The notes beneath the pieces are model-generated. The model saw only the letters and a list, made by a program, of their open reading frames with translations, was not told the origin of the DNA and made no database searches. Shown here piece after piece: positions 53,153 to 60,925 of a DNA stretch of 64,000 nucleotides; position 1 is the first letter of the stretch; each line of letters starts with the position of its first letter. The stretch spans positions 806,001-870,000 of the forward strand of contig JAHBVX010000003.1 of assembly GCA_019637295.1 (NCBI GenBank), in the 5' to 3' direction. A program made the position numbers and the translations under genes. Origin of the DNA: Polyangiaceae bacterium. GTDB taxonomy: Bacteria; Myxococcota_A; Polyangia; Polyangiales; Polyangiaceae.

Positions 53153-55131
53153 GACGGGACGACGAAGTCCGGACCCACGATCTTGCCGGCGATGGCGCTG
53201 GCTGCCACGACGAGGGGACTTGCCAGGTACACCTGACCGGGGCCGCTGCGTCCCGGGAAATTGCGGTTGATCGCGCTGACGGTGACCTCGGAGGCCGACT
53301 GGCTCACCCCTGGACCCGCGCGGATGCACGCGCCACACGAGGGGTCCACCAGCGTGGCGCCAACCCGCTCGAACACGTCGATGTAGCCTCGTTCCTGGGC
53401 GTAGCTGCGGATGTGCTGCGAGCCGAACTGAATGTACAGCTGCACTCCGTCCGCCACACGCTGGCCCCGCTCGAGCGCGCGCGAGAGCACCGCGGCGTAC
53501 ATGTCCATGTCCGCCTTCTTGCCGCCCGTGCACGAGCCACCGTATGCGATCTGGATCGCCACGTCGCCGCCGCACTGCTGCTCGAGCTGGGCCAGCGGGA
53601 CACCGTTGCGGGGGTCTCCGGGGGTCGCGACCATGGGAACGACGGATCCGAGCTCGATCTCGTAGCTATCCGCGTAGTCCGCATCGGGGTCGGCGCGAAC
53701 GATGCGCGAGCGAATCGCTTCGGGGGCTAGCCCGCGCACTTGCACCAGGTAGTCCACGACGCGCTCATCCGCCTCGATGATGCCGGTGAAGCTGCCCGCC
53801 TCCACCGCCATGTTCGTCAGCGTGGAGCGCTCGTCCAGGGAGAGCCCCGCGACCCCGGGTCCGGCGAACTCCAACACTTGACCGATACCGCGACCGCTCT
53901 TGAAATGCTCCATGCTCAAGATGTGCAGCATGACGTCCTTGGCGCACACTCCGGGCCGCAGCTCGCCGCGAAGCACGAAGCGAACCGACTCGGGCACCTT
54001 GACGCGAACGTCTCGAGTAAACCAGGCGTTGGCCATGTCCGTGCTGCCCACGCCGAAGGCGAAGCAGCCGAGCGCACCAGCCATGCAGGTGTGGGAGTCC
54101 GTGCCCGCCACGATCTGCCCGGGCAGCGCGAGTTGCTCGATCACCAGGTTGTGGCAGATGGCCTCGCTGCCGACCGTACGCCCGTCTCGCTCGACCTCGC
54201 CGTACAGCCGAACCCCCTGTCGCTCGGTGAAGCGCTCCTGCACCGTCTTGAGGGATGCGGCTTGCTCCTTCAGGCCCATCTTGCGGTGGGCCTCGGGCAT
54301 CACGAGGTCGAGGAACGTGAGGTGGTCGCGGAACGCGAACACGCTCTCGGGCTCCGTCACCCGCGCCTCGGGGCCGAAGCCGGCGCGGAACAGCGAGTCG
54401 GCCATGGGCGTCACGTACTCGTGCGAGAATCGCACGTCGGTGCGAACGAACAGGGCGTCACCGGGCCGAACGGCGGCGGTGCCGAGTTGGCCCGACTGGG
54501 CATCCACCACGGCGTGTGCGGCGATGATCTTCTCGCACAGCGTCATGGGACGCGGGGCGGTGCCCACCGCGGGCGGCGAGATCTCGCCCGCCATGCGCTT
54601 CTGGTTGTAGGCGAACAGACCGCCCTCTTCCACGATCTGGCGACTGATGGCGTCGAGCCCGGCGCTCAGCTCGCTGATGGGGATCTCCTCCCCCCGCTCG
54701 ATGCGCTCGAGTAGCGAGAAGTCGCAGCTGGTGTACAGGCCGATGTTCTGGCAGTTCTGGCCGTAGATCTTCTCGATGCTGCGAGCGATCACCAGCTTCA
54801 CGCCGGCCGTGAGCTCCGAGTAGGGCGCCGTCTCCCGCGAGCTGCCGCAGCCCTTGCTGCGCCCGCTCACGATCACCGAGAAGCCGCCGTTCTTGATGGC
54901 GTCCTTCTCGATTCGACCGCCACGCAGACCGACGAGGCAGAAGCGCGCGAGGGTCTCGTCGAAGTAGTAGCAGACCCATCCCGGAGTGATCTCGTCCGTC
55001 GAGATGTTGTCGACCAACGAGCGCGCCGGATCGTAGCTGAGGTTCTCCCCCGCGAGCTGACGGGAGAGCAGCTCCGGGTCCTCGGTCAGATACAGGATGC
55101 GACCGCTGAGTCGCAGTGTGCGTTCGGTCAT
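53149..55131 (-). CDS. Fused LeuD-LeuC-like aconitase family protein
   Basis: 660 residues. The N-terminal 200 resemble the small swivel domain (SGRSKGCGSSRETAPYSELT, then IEKIYGQNCQNIGLYTS), and the rest the large subunit starting MTLCEKIIAAHA with GTDSHTCMAGALGCFAFGVG, GGSCTGG and PSCGAC supplying the [4Fe-4S] cysteines. Order is therefore small-large in one chain, the reverse of aconitase. It is a hydro-lyase on a di- or tricarboxylate; the exact substrate (isopropylmalate, homocitrate or other) is not determined. No other leu genes are adjacent. Confidence 0.85.
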   Translation of the reverse strand: MTERTLRLSGRILYLTEDPELLSRQLAGENLSYDPARSLVDNISTDEITPGWVCYYFDETLARFCLVGLRGGRIEKDAIKNGGFSVIVSGRSKGCGSSRETAPYSELTAGVKLVIARSIEKIYGQNCQNIGLYTSCDFSLLERIERGEEIPISELSAGLDAISRQIVEEGGLFAYNQKRMAGEISPPAVGTAPRPMTLCEKIIAAHAVVDAQSGQLGTAAVRPGDALFVRTDVRFSHEYVTPMADSLFRAGFGPEARVTEPESVFAFRDHLTFLDLVMPEAHRKMGLKEQAASLKTVQERFTERQGVRLYGEVERDGRTVGSEAICHNLVIEQLALPGQIVAGTDSHTCMAGALGCFAFGVGSTDMANAWFTRDVRVKVPESVRFVLRGELRPGVCAKDVMLHILSMEHFKSGRGIGQVLEFAGPGVAGLSLDERSTLTNMAVEAGSFTGIIEADERVVDYLVQVRGLAPEAIRSRIVRADPDADYADSYEIELGSVVPMVATPGDPRNGVPLAQLEQQCGGDVAIQIAYGGSCTGGKKADMDMYAAVLSRALERGQRVADGVQLYIQFGSQHIRSYAQERGYIDVFERVGATLVDPSCGACIRAGPGVSQSASEVTVSAINRNFPGRSGPGQVYLASPLVVAASAIAGKIVGPDFVVPS

Positions 55132-55264
55132 CTTGCCTCGGGTTGGGCTCGGGCGACGCGCTGAGCAATCGGGGGGCGCGACCCGAGCGGTTCTTCTAGC
55201 TCGAATCGGTCGCTACGTCTTGCGTCAAAACAGCCGGGGCGCCGGGCGCCCGCGATGCGTTGCG

Positions 55265-56419
55265 TCAAGTCGACACGGTCACCATTTCGCCGGCGCGCCA
55301 CAACGCCAGCGGCTGCGCGCCGGGGTGCCGGCGAAGGGCTGCGTCGAGCGCCGCGACCAGGTTGGGCGCAGGCTCCGCGTAGCTCGACGCCACGACCTCG
55401 GGTGCCAGCGTGCTCACGAGCACCACGCGATGGTTCGGGGGCAGCTGCGGCCGCACGCCCAGCCGGTAGATGCCCTCGTTGACCCGTGGCTGAGGGCCGA
55501 TGCCGTCGGCGCAGTCCGCTACCAGGATGATGGTGCCTCCGTCCTCGAGCAGCGGCCCCGCCGGGGGCAGGAGCTTGGAGGCTTGATACAAGGTACGAGT
55601 GACAGGCCAGCGATCGGCGACCACCACGACCGCCGAAGGCGGCGCCGCCACACGAAAGCACTCCAGAGCTTCCCTCGCCAACACACGATGCGCCTGCACG
55701 AGATGCCCGCTCGCGGCGGCCACGGGCCCGCCATCGACGTCACAGAGCACGTTGAGCATGCCGGCTGTGCCGGGCAATCGCAGCGCGGCGTCCTCCATGT
55801 CGAGCCGGCAGACGTTGTCTTCCACGCGCCCGAGCCGGGCCGACGGGTCGGCCTTGAGGGCGTGGTTGACGAGCGCGTCCGTCGGGTGGGCGCAGCCCGG
55901 GAAGATGGACTTGGCGCCGCCCGAGAAGCCCGCGAAATAGTGCGGCCGAATCCGACCCGTCGCCACCACCAGCTGCGCCTCGCACAACGCTCGCAGCAAG
56001 CGCACACGGGTCCCGCGCGGGGTCCGACCCAGATGGACCAGCTCCGACTCGGCGCGACCGTCGAACACGTGGATGGGCCGGTCGCGAAAAGGCCCGGGCA
56101 CGACCTCGGGCGAGCACGGCTCGTGCGTGCCGCACGCGACGACGAGCTCGACACGCTCCCAGGGCAACACCTCGCGCAGCGCCGCGAGCAGCTCCGGCCG
56201 CGGCTCCTCCCGCGTGGCGTCGCTGACCACCAGCACGATACGTCGAGCCTCGACGGCGGAGCGCGCGATGTCGACACCGCCCACGGGGCGACCCAGCGCC
56301 TCGCGACACAGCTCGCTCAGCCCGCGGCCTCGCGCACGAGGCGGCGGCGTGACGACCCGCACGCGGCCCTGCACCGCGCGCAACTGCTCTTGTGCGAACG
56401 AGAGCAAGGCGAACGTCAC
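55265..56419 (-). CDS. LarA/DUF2088-like racemase family protein
   Basis: 384 residues. VVACGTHEPCS and RIRPHYFAGFSGGAKSIFPG are hallmarks of the LarA family, whose members carry a nickel pincer nucleotide on the Lys of the second motif. LarA racemises lactate, and relatives act on other hydroxyacids. The maturation genes larB, larC and larE are not seen here. It follows a small gene with an ATGA overlap. Confidence 0.82.
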   Translation of the reverse strand: MTFALLSFAQEQLRAVQGRVRVVTPPPRARGRGLSELCREALGRPVGGVDIARSAVEARRIVLVVSDATREEPRPELLAALREVLPWERVELVVACGTHEPCSPEVVPGPFRDRPIHVFDGRAESELVHLGRTPRGTRVRLLRALCEAQLVVATGRIRPHYFAGFSGGAKSIFPGCAHPTDALVNHALKADPSARLGRVEDNVCRLDMEDAALRLPGTAGMLNVLCDVDGGPVAAASGHLVQAHRVLAREALECFRVAAPPSAVVVVADRWPVTRTLYQASKLLPPAGPLLEDGGTIILVADCADGIGPQPRVNEGIYRLGVRPQLPPNHRVVLVSTLAPEVVASSYAEPAPNLVAALDAALRRHPGAQPLALWRAGEMVTVST

Positions 56420-56685
56420 TGCTCGCGATGCACGCGCTCTTCAAGGCGGCGCCCGGCGAGCGCCAGCATGGCCGTCAGCGCGATTTCGACCTCTTCCTCC
56501 GAGGGCGGGACGGGTCTGCGCGAGATGCGCTCCTTGAGCGAGCCGAGCTCGCCGCCGAAGGTCCGGTAGCGCGCGCGCTCGAAGTCGTCGTGCTCGCTCA
56601 CGACCCAATGCGCGACGATGGTCCTCAGCTCCGACAACTCCCGGTCGATGAGCGGCGCCAGGTGGGACGCGAGGGGATGCGGCAC
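56416..56685 (-). CDS. Small helical protein upstream of LarA-like gene
   Basis: 89 residues, GTG start: PLASHLAPLIDRELSELRTI, then WVVSEHDDFERARYRTFGG and a C-terminal helix. Charged, no membrane segment or metal motif. Function unknown. Stop overlaps the LarA-like start (ATGA). Confidence 0.65.
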   Translation of the reverse strand: MPHPLASHLAPLIDRELSELRTIVAHWVVSEHDDFERARYRTFGGELGSLKERISRRPVPPSEEEVEIALTAMLALAGRRLEERVHREQ

Positions 56686-56774
56686 GACCCTCGAAGCTTA
56701 GACTCGGCGCCCTGCCTTGGCAAACGCGCCGAAGCCGCTTGAGTTCTCGGACCGAGAGCGCCAAGGTCCGGCCG

Positions 56775-57950
56775 ATGGTCCGCGACCGACCGCTTGCGCA
56801 CCTCGTATTGCTGCTCGCGGCGTCGTGCCAGAAGCCGAGCACGGACGACGCTCCCGCGCACGCGCCGAGCGCCGCACCGTCCGCAGCCACCGCTGCCGCA
56901 TCCGTGCGCCCACCGCGTAACGCCCCGCTCCCGGGCGAGCGCGTGGACATCCCCGCGGGCGCGTTCCGCGCGGGAAGCCTGCCCGGGCAGCCAGGCCGGG
57001 ATCCGGAGCGCGAGCCCGTGGAGCTCGAGGTCGAGCTCGGTCAGTTTCAGATCGATCGCCTGCCCTTCCCCGGCGATCCGAGCGCGCCACCGAAGACGGG
57101 CGTGACGCGCGAGCAGGCCTCTCGACTGTGCGCCGAGCGCGGCGCCCGACTGTGCACCGAGCTCGAGTGGGAGCGCGCGTGCCGGGGTCCAGGCAATGAC
57201 ACCTACCTCACCGGCACCGAGTGGGAGCCGCGTTGCGCCGAGAAGCCAAGCGCCTGCGCGTCGGGCTTCGACGTGCTCGGCATGGGCGCGGGGCTGCGCG
57301 AGTGGACGGCCAGCGATCTCATCCCGGAGTCCGGTCCGCGTCGGGCCTCGATCCGTGGCGCCAAGGAGGCGACGTCGCCGACCGAGTACCGCTGCGCCGC
57401 CCGCCGCGGCGTCGATCCGGAGACGGCTCAGGACGACATCGGCTTTCGCTGCTGTGGGGGCGCGCCCAACGCCGCGGTGGTGAAGGAGCCGCGCCTGGGT
57501 CAGACGTTCCAGCGCGCCAAGCTGTCCGCCGCGCAGCTCGAGCAGCTCCTCGGGCGCTTCGAGCAGACCCGCGCCATCGCCAAGGACATCAAGTACTTCC
57601 GCGAGCCAGAGGCGGCTGCGACCGTGGTGGCCCGGGGCCCGGGGGACAAGAAGGGCTTCCTGTTCACCGTGGCGCCGCTCACCTGGAACCCGGTCGCCGG
57701 CTCCGAGTACCTCATCGTCAGCGCGCGCTCCGGGGAGAACACCAGCTTCGTGGTTGTCTTTCACGTCGCGGGCGACGACCACTGGCTCGCGGCCAGCTTC
57801 ATCATGCGGGGTGAGCCCGGCCCCGTGGCGCTGGCGTACAGCGGCTACATTCGCCCGCGTTTGCACTTCAGCTCGTGCTGGGGCTGTCCGGGGGAAACCG
57901 GGAAGATCCTGCACCGGCACCCCGACTCGGTCGTGATCGTGCAGCCGTGA
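56775..57950 (+). CDS. SUMF1/FGE-like domain lipoprotein
   Basis: 391 residues. Signal ends LLAASCQK (lipobox). Residues about 50-230 resemble a formylglycine-generating enzyme (SUMF1) domain: DIPAGAFRAGS, GVTREQASRLCAERGARLCT, ELEWERACRGPG, and DDIGFRCC at its end. The middle WTASDL-type block is shortened. A C-terminal 160 residues with no recognised domain follow. It lacks the clear active-site Cys pair of true FGE, so a structural or binding role is likely. Divergent from the LarA pair. Confidence 0.78.
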   Translation: MVRDRPLAHLVLLLAASCQKPSTDDAPAHAPSAAPSAATAAASVRPPRNAPLPGERVDIPAGAFRAGSLPGQPGRDPEREPVELEVELGQFQIDRLPFPGDPSAPPKTGVTREQASRLCAERGARLCTELEWERACRGPGNDTYLTGTEWEPRCAEKPSACASGFDVLGMGAGLREWTASDLIPESGPRRASIRGAKEATSPTEYRCAARRGVDPETAQDDIGFRCCGGAPNAAVVKEPRLGQTFQRAKLSAAQLEQLLGRFEQTRAIAKDIKYFREPEAAATVVARGPGDKKGFLFTVAPLTWNPVAGSEYLIVSARSGENTSFVVVFHVAGDDHWLAASFIMRGEPGPVALAYSGYIRPRLHFSSCWGCPGETGKILHRHPDSVVIVQP

Positions 57951-57959
57951 CGAGGCTGC

Positions 57960-58673
57960 CTAGTCCGCAACCGCGAGCTCGAGCGAGAACTCGTTGCCCG
58001 TGGGCTCGCGCGCGCCAGCCCGGAGGGCCGCGCCCGCCAACGCCGCGGCTCGCGCTGCGACCAGCAGCGCGAGCCCCGCGCCGTAACGCGCTCCGGCCTG
58101 TCGCTTGGCGTTCACTTGTCCCGCAGCCGAGGTCGTCAGCTCGAACGACTCTGACGCCAGCGCGGGCCCGACGTCCAGCACCCGGACACGCGCGACGGTC
58201 GCCTCGCGCTCGAGGACGAGCTCCACGGGCCCTGCGCTGCCGTGTTGAATGGAGTTGCGCACGATGTTGCCGAGCGCCGCGCGGAGCGCGCGACGGTCGG
58301 TCCACACCGTCACGTCGCCGGCGACCGGCGCCATGCCGAGCTCGGTGCCGTGCAGCAAGGCAAAGCTAGCCGTCTGCTCCACGACCTCCTGGACTACATC
58401 CGCGAGGGGAACGGCCGTGCGCTCGGGCTCCTTGGGGTGCACGAGCTCTCCGAGCCACTCGAGGTTGTCGATCAGCGCGGCGAGGCCGTCACACGACAGA
58501 CTGCAGTCCTCGATGGGTCCGCGCAGATCGGCCTCGCTCTCTGGCACGAGCTCGAGCACGTAGCGCAGGTTCGTGTGCAGCGCCGTCAGCGGGTTGCGCA
58601 GATCGTGTACGAAGAGCGCCAGCAGCGCCGACAACACCTCCCCTTGGATCTCCTCGCTCACCCAGGGAGCCAT
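57960..58673 (-). CDS. Histidine kinase-like protein, degenerate ATP site
   Basis: 237 residues. FVHDLRNPLTALHTNLRYVL carries the H-box and NIVRNSIQHG the N-box, but the G1 position reads DVGPALAS and the G2 region GARYGAGLALLVA, so ATP binding may be weak. No sensor or membrane part. Last gene of the operon that starts with the ribbon-helix-helix regulator. Confidence 0.72.
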   Translation of the reverse strand: MAPWVSEEIQGEVLSALLALFVHDLRNPLTALHTNLRYVLELVPESEADLRGPIEDCSLSCDGLAALIDNLEWLGELVHPKEPERTAVPLADVVQEVVEQTASFALLHGTELGMAPVAGDVTVWTDRRALRAALGNIVRNSIQHGSAGPVELVLEREATVARVRVLDVGPALASESFELTTSAAGQVNAKRQAGARYGAGLALLVAARAAALAGAALRAGAREPTGNEFSLELAVAD

Positions 58674-58707
58674 ACGACCGATTCGAACGCCCCGAAAGGG
58701 TGGCCGG

Positions 58708-59715
58708 TCAAGGCAGCACGAGCGTGTCCTTCCCGCCGCGTTGTGCGCCACGGCGGTCGATGATCCGGAGCAGCGTGTCCCGGCGCGCGAGCAGCTCGTC
58801 GAGCTGCTTGGGAGTGATGAGCAGGCCACCGCGGGGTGCCCGCAGGGCGTCCTCGAGGCCCTGGCGCTCGAGGCGGCTCAGTCGCTCACGCAGCCGGCGC
58901 GAGTGAAATAGGTGTCGGGACAGGCGTGACTGCCCGTCCCTCACGGCGCCGGCCGTGGGGCCGGGGGAGAATGCGCCGTTACCGCGCAGCGCCAACAGCC
59001 GCCCCGACCCTTCGTCCCAGGCCACCTGCACGCGCTCCTGATTGCGCACGAGCGCGTCCACCGCGAGCACGGCCTGATAGGCCGCCAGGGAGCTCCGCTC
59101 GCCCTCGGGCGGCGGCGCTCGAGTCTGCAAGCGCGCTTCCCAGCCGTGCGCGGGCTGGCCCTCGACCAGGACCGAGATATCGACCTCGCGCAGGGCGCGC
59201 GAGGGCGCGAGCACGACGGTGACGTCGATCGTCCCGTCCGCCAGGATCCGGGCGTTCTCCGCCAGCCAGCGACGGGTGCCGGGCTCAGCCGCCGCCGCCA
59301 GGAGCTCTCTCGAGCTGACGGACCGCAGCGCCGTGGGCACGCGCGTCTCGGGTGAGACCAACTCGGCGACCGCTGCGTGGACCGCGAGCGCTCCGGGAGC
59401 CAGCGGCGCACTCTTGGTGGCGAGCAGCAGCTGCGCGCGTCCTCCCCCGGAGAGCTCGGCCGACAGCGCGCCGCTGCCCTCGCGGACGATGTTCTGCAGG
59501 GGCGCGCTGCGCACGCGTTCGGCAGGTGAGCTCTCGCGCGCGGGCGGAGCGCTGCGGGTCGGCGCGACCGGCGCCGCGGGCTCGAGCTCGGACGCCGATT
59601 CGACGAGCGGCGCCGAAGTCTGGGCCGACGACGCTGCGGCTTGCGGCGAGGAGCCGCGTTCGCAACCGAGCGCGCCGAGCAGCAGCGCGACCGCGTGGCC
59701 TCTCACGCCCCTCAC
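58708..59715 (-). CDS. Putative lipoprotein of unknown function
   Basis: 335 residues. The signal ends LLLGALGCER (lipobox), a Ser/Ala/Pro linker follows, then a mixed region (SSRELLAAAAEPGTRRWLAE, DVTVVLAPSRALREVDISVL) and a charged helical C-terminus (RRLRERLSRLERQGLEDALR) that may be a Spy/CpxP-like periplasmic helix; that similarity is only suggestive. GTG start overlapping the hydrolase stop (GTGA). Confidence 0.7.
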   Translation of the reverse strand: MRGVRGHAVALLLGALGCERGSSPQAAASSAQTSAPLVESASELEPAAPVAPTRSAPPARESSPAERVRSAPLQNIVREGSGALSAELSGGGRAQLLLATKSAPLAPGALAVHAAVAELVSPETRVPTALRSVSSRELLAAAAEPGTRRWLAENARILADGTIDVTVVLAPSRALREVDISVLVEGQPAHGWEARLQTRAPPPEGERSSLAAYQAVLAVDALVRNQERVQVAWDEGSGRLLALRGNGAFSPGPTAGAVRDGQSRLSRHLFHSRRLRERLSRLERQGLEDALRAPRGGLLITPKQLDELLARRDTLLRIIDRRGAQRGGKDTLVLP

Positions 59716-60620
59716 GCGATCCCTTGCTCGACCAGGAACTTCTCGATCCTCAGCTGGACCAGCTCGTTCTGCTCGAGCGGAGCGACGTGGGTGCCGCCGG
59801 AGAGCATCGCGAGCTCCCCCTTGGGCAGTACTTGGGCCATACGCTCGGACAACTCTGGCGGGGTGAACGAGTCATGATCGCCTGCGACGACCAGCACGGG
59901 GACGTTCACGTCGGGCAGCAGGTCCTCGGCGGAGTGCTCGCCCGCGCTCTCGAGCATGCGCACGAACATCGGGAAGTCGATGTGCGCGACGTGGCTGAAG
60001 TACGGCTCGACGTCCTCCGGGCGAACGGTGCGCGAGTCCAAATCGCCAGTCAGCAGGGCAACGCGTACCGCCACCTTCGACGGTACCCGCGACCACAGCG
60101 CCCGCGCGACCTTGGGATGCTCCGTAGCGAGCTCACGCAGCCTCGGCAGGATCTGCGCGAGCAAGTCGCTACCCTTGAAGGTGTGCGTCACTCGGCCGAA
60201 GCTCCCGCACAGAAAGACCATGGCGCTGATCCCCTGGGGACGAAGTCGATACGCCTCGAGCGCGACCTGGGTTCCGAACGAGTGACCGATCAACACCACG
60301 GGGGGATCTCCGAGCGCGCGGCGTACGGCGTCGAGGTCGGCCGCGTGCGCGACGACGTCCACCGCGTCGTTGTCGCGTGGCTGTTCGCTGCGGCCGTGCC
60401 CGCGGTAGTTCCAGTGCGCGACGGACAGGGTCCGCGACAGGTCGTCCCACAAGTACTTGTAGATGAAGCCGTCGCAGCAGATGCCATCACACAGGATCGC
60501 GGTCACCGGCGATGGCCCTCGCTTGGCACGCAAGTACAGCCGCGTACCGTCTGGGCCGACGGCGAACAGCTCGCGAGTCACCGGCTCAACCGCTGTCGGA
60601 GTCGTCGTCGTCGTCGTCAC
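59712..60620 (-). CDS. Alpha/beta-hydrolase
   Basis: 302 residues. The nucleophile elbow is GHSFGTQ, the acid DHDSFTPPEL and the base GTHVAP, with HWNYRGHGRS preceding the elbow as in lipase/lactonase-type hydrolases. The N-terminus MTTTTTTPTA is encoded by a GTC-repeat tract shared with the upstream gene. The GTG start lies inside the ribbon-helix-helix gene (35-base overlap). Substrate unknown; no signal peptide. Confidence 0.88.
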   Translation of the reverse strand: MTTTTTTPTAVEPVTRELFAVGPDGTRLYLRAKRGPSPVTAILCDGICCDGFIYKYLWDDLSRTLSVAHWNYRGHGRSEQPRDNDAVDVVAHAADLDAVRRALGDPPVVLIGHSFGTQVALEAYRLRPQGISAMVFLCGSFGRVTHTFKGSDLLAQILPRLRELATEHPKVARALWSRVPSKVAVRVALLTGDLDSRTVRPEDVEPYFSHVAHIDFPMFVRMLESAGEHSAEDLLPDVNVPVLVVAGDHDSFTPPELSERMAQVLPKGELAMLSGGTHVAPLEQNELVQLRIEKFLVEQGIA

Positions 60621-60807
60621 CGACTTCGTTCACGCTCGGAATCTTCTTGATCTCGACGCGGGCGAGCTTCCAGGCTCGCTGGACGACCCAGGACAGGGAC
60701 CTGTCGAGGCGGGCCGCTTCGTCTTTGATCTCCTGGAGCATGGCCTCCGGGAAGTAGAGGCTCTGCTTGCGCTTGTCGCTGCCGCCCTTGTTGGTATCGT
60801 CCGCCAC
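60586..60807 (-). CDS. Ribbon-helix-helix protein, TIGR04563-like
   Basis: 73 residues: KRKQSLYFPEAMLQEIKDEA, then ARLDRSLSWVVQRAWKLARV and EIKKIPSVNEV are the sequence of the myxobacterial TIGR04563 family of small DNA-binding-like proteins. An acidic Asp-run tail follows. The GTG start is preceded by GAGAGG seven bases away. First gene of an operon; a palindrome 44 bases upstream may be its own operator. Confidence 0.85.
   Translation of the reverse strand: MADDTNKGGSDKRKQSLYFPEAMLQEIKDEAARLDRSLSWVVQRAWKLARVEIKKIPSVNEVGDDDDDDSDSG
60601..60618 (+). repeat. (GTC)6 trinucleotide repeat in overlapping genes
   Basis: Six GTC units. On the minus strand they encode the Asp run of the ribbon-helix-helix tail in one frame and the Thr run at the start of the hydrolase in another. 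Confidence 0.95.
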
Positions 60808-60850
60808 GCGGAAACCTCTCTCGCACCGATGTAGGGTGGTGTAGCCCGTT

Positions 60851-60866
60851 TGGTACGGGAGTACCA
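60851..60866 (+). promoter_or_regulatory. Palindromic operator candidate TGGTAC-N4-GTACCA
   Basis: A perfect 6-4-6 inverted repeat between the divergent ribbon-helix-helix (60807) and CtpA-type (60926) genes, 44 bases upstream of the former, where a repressor would block its promoter. Confidence 0.45.
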
Positions 60867-60913
60867 CCCGCACCCCGGTCAAATCAAGCAAATCCCCCCG
60901 CGCGCGAGCGGTG

Positions 60914-60919
60914 TACGCT
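60914..60919 (+). promoter_or_regulatory. Putative -10 hexamer (TACGCT)
   Basis: TACGCT ends six bases before the ATG at 60926; no ribosome site lies between. Confidence 0.3.
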
Positions 60920-60925
60920 CCGACC

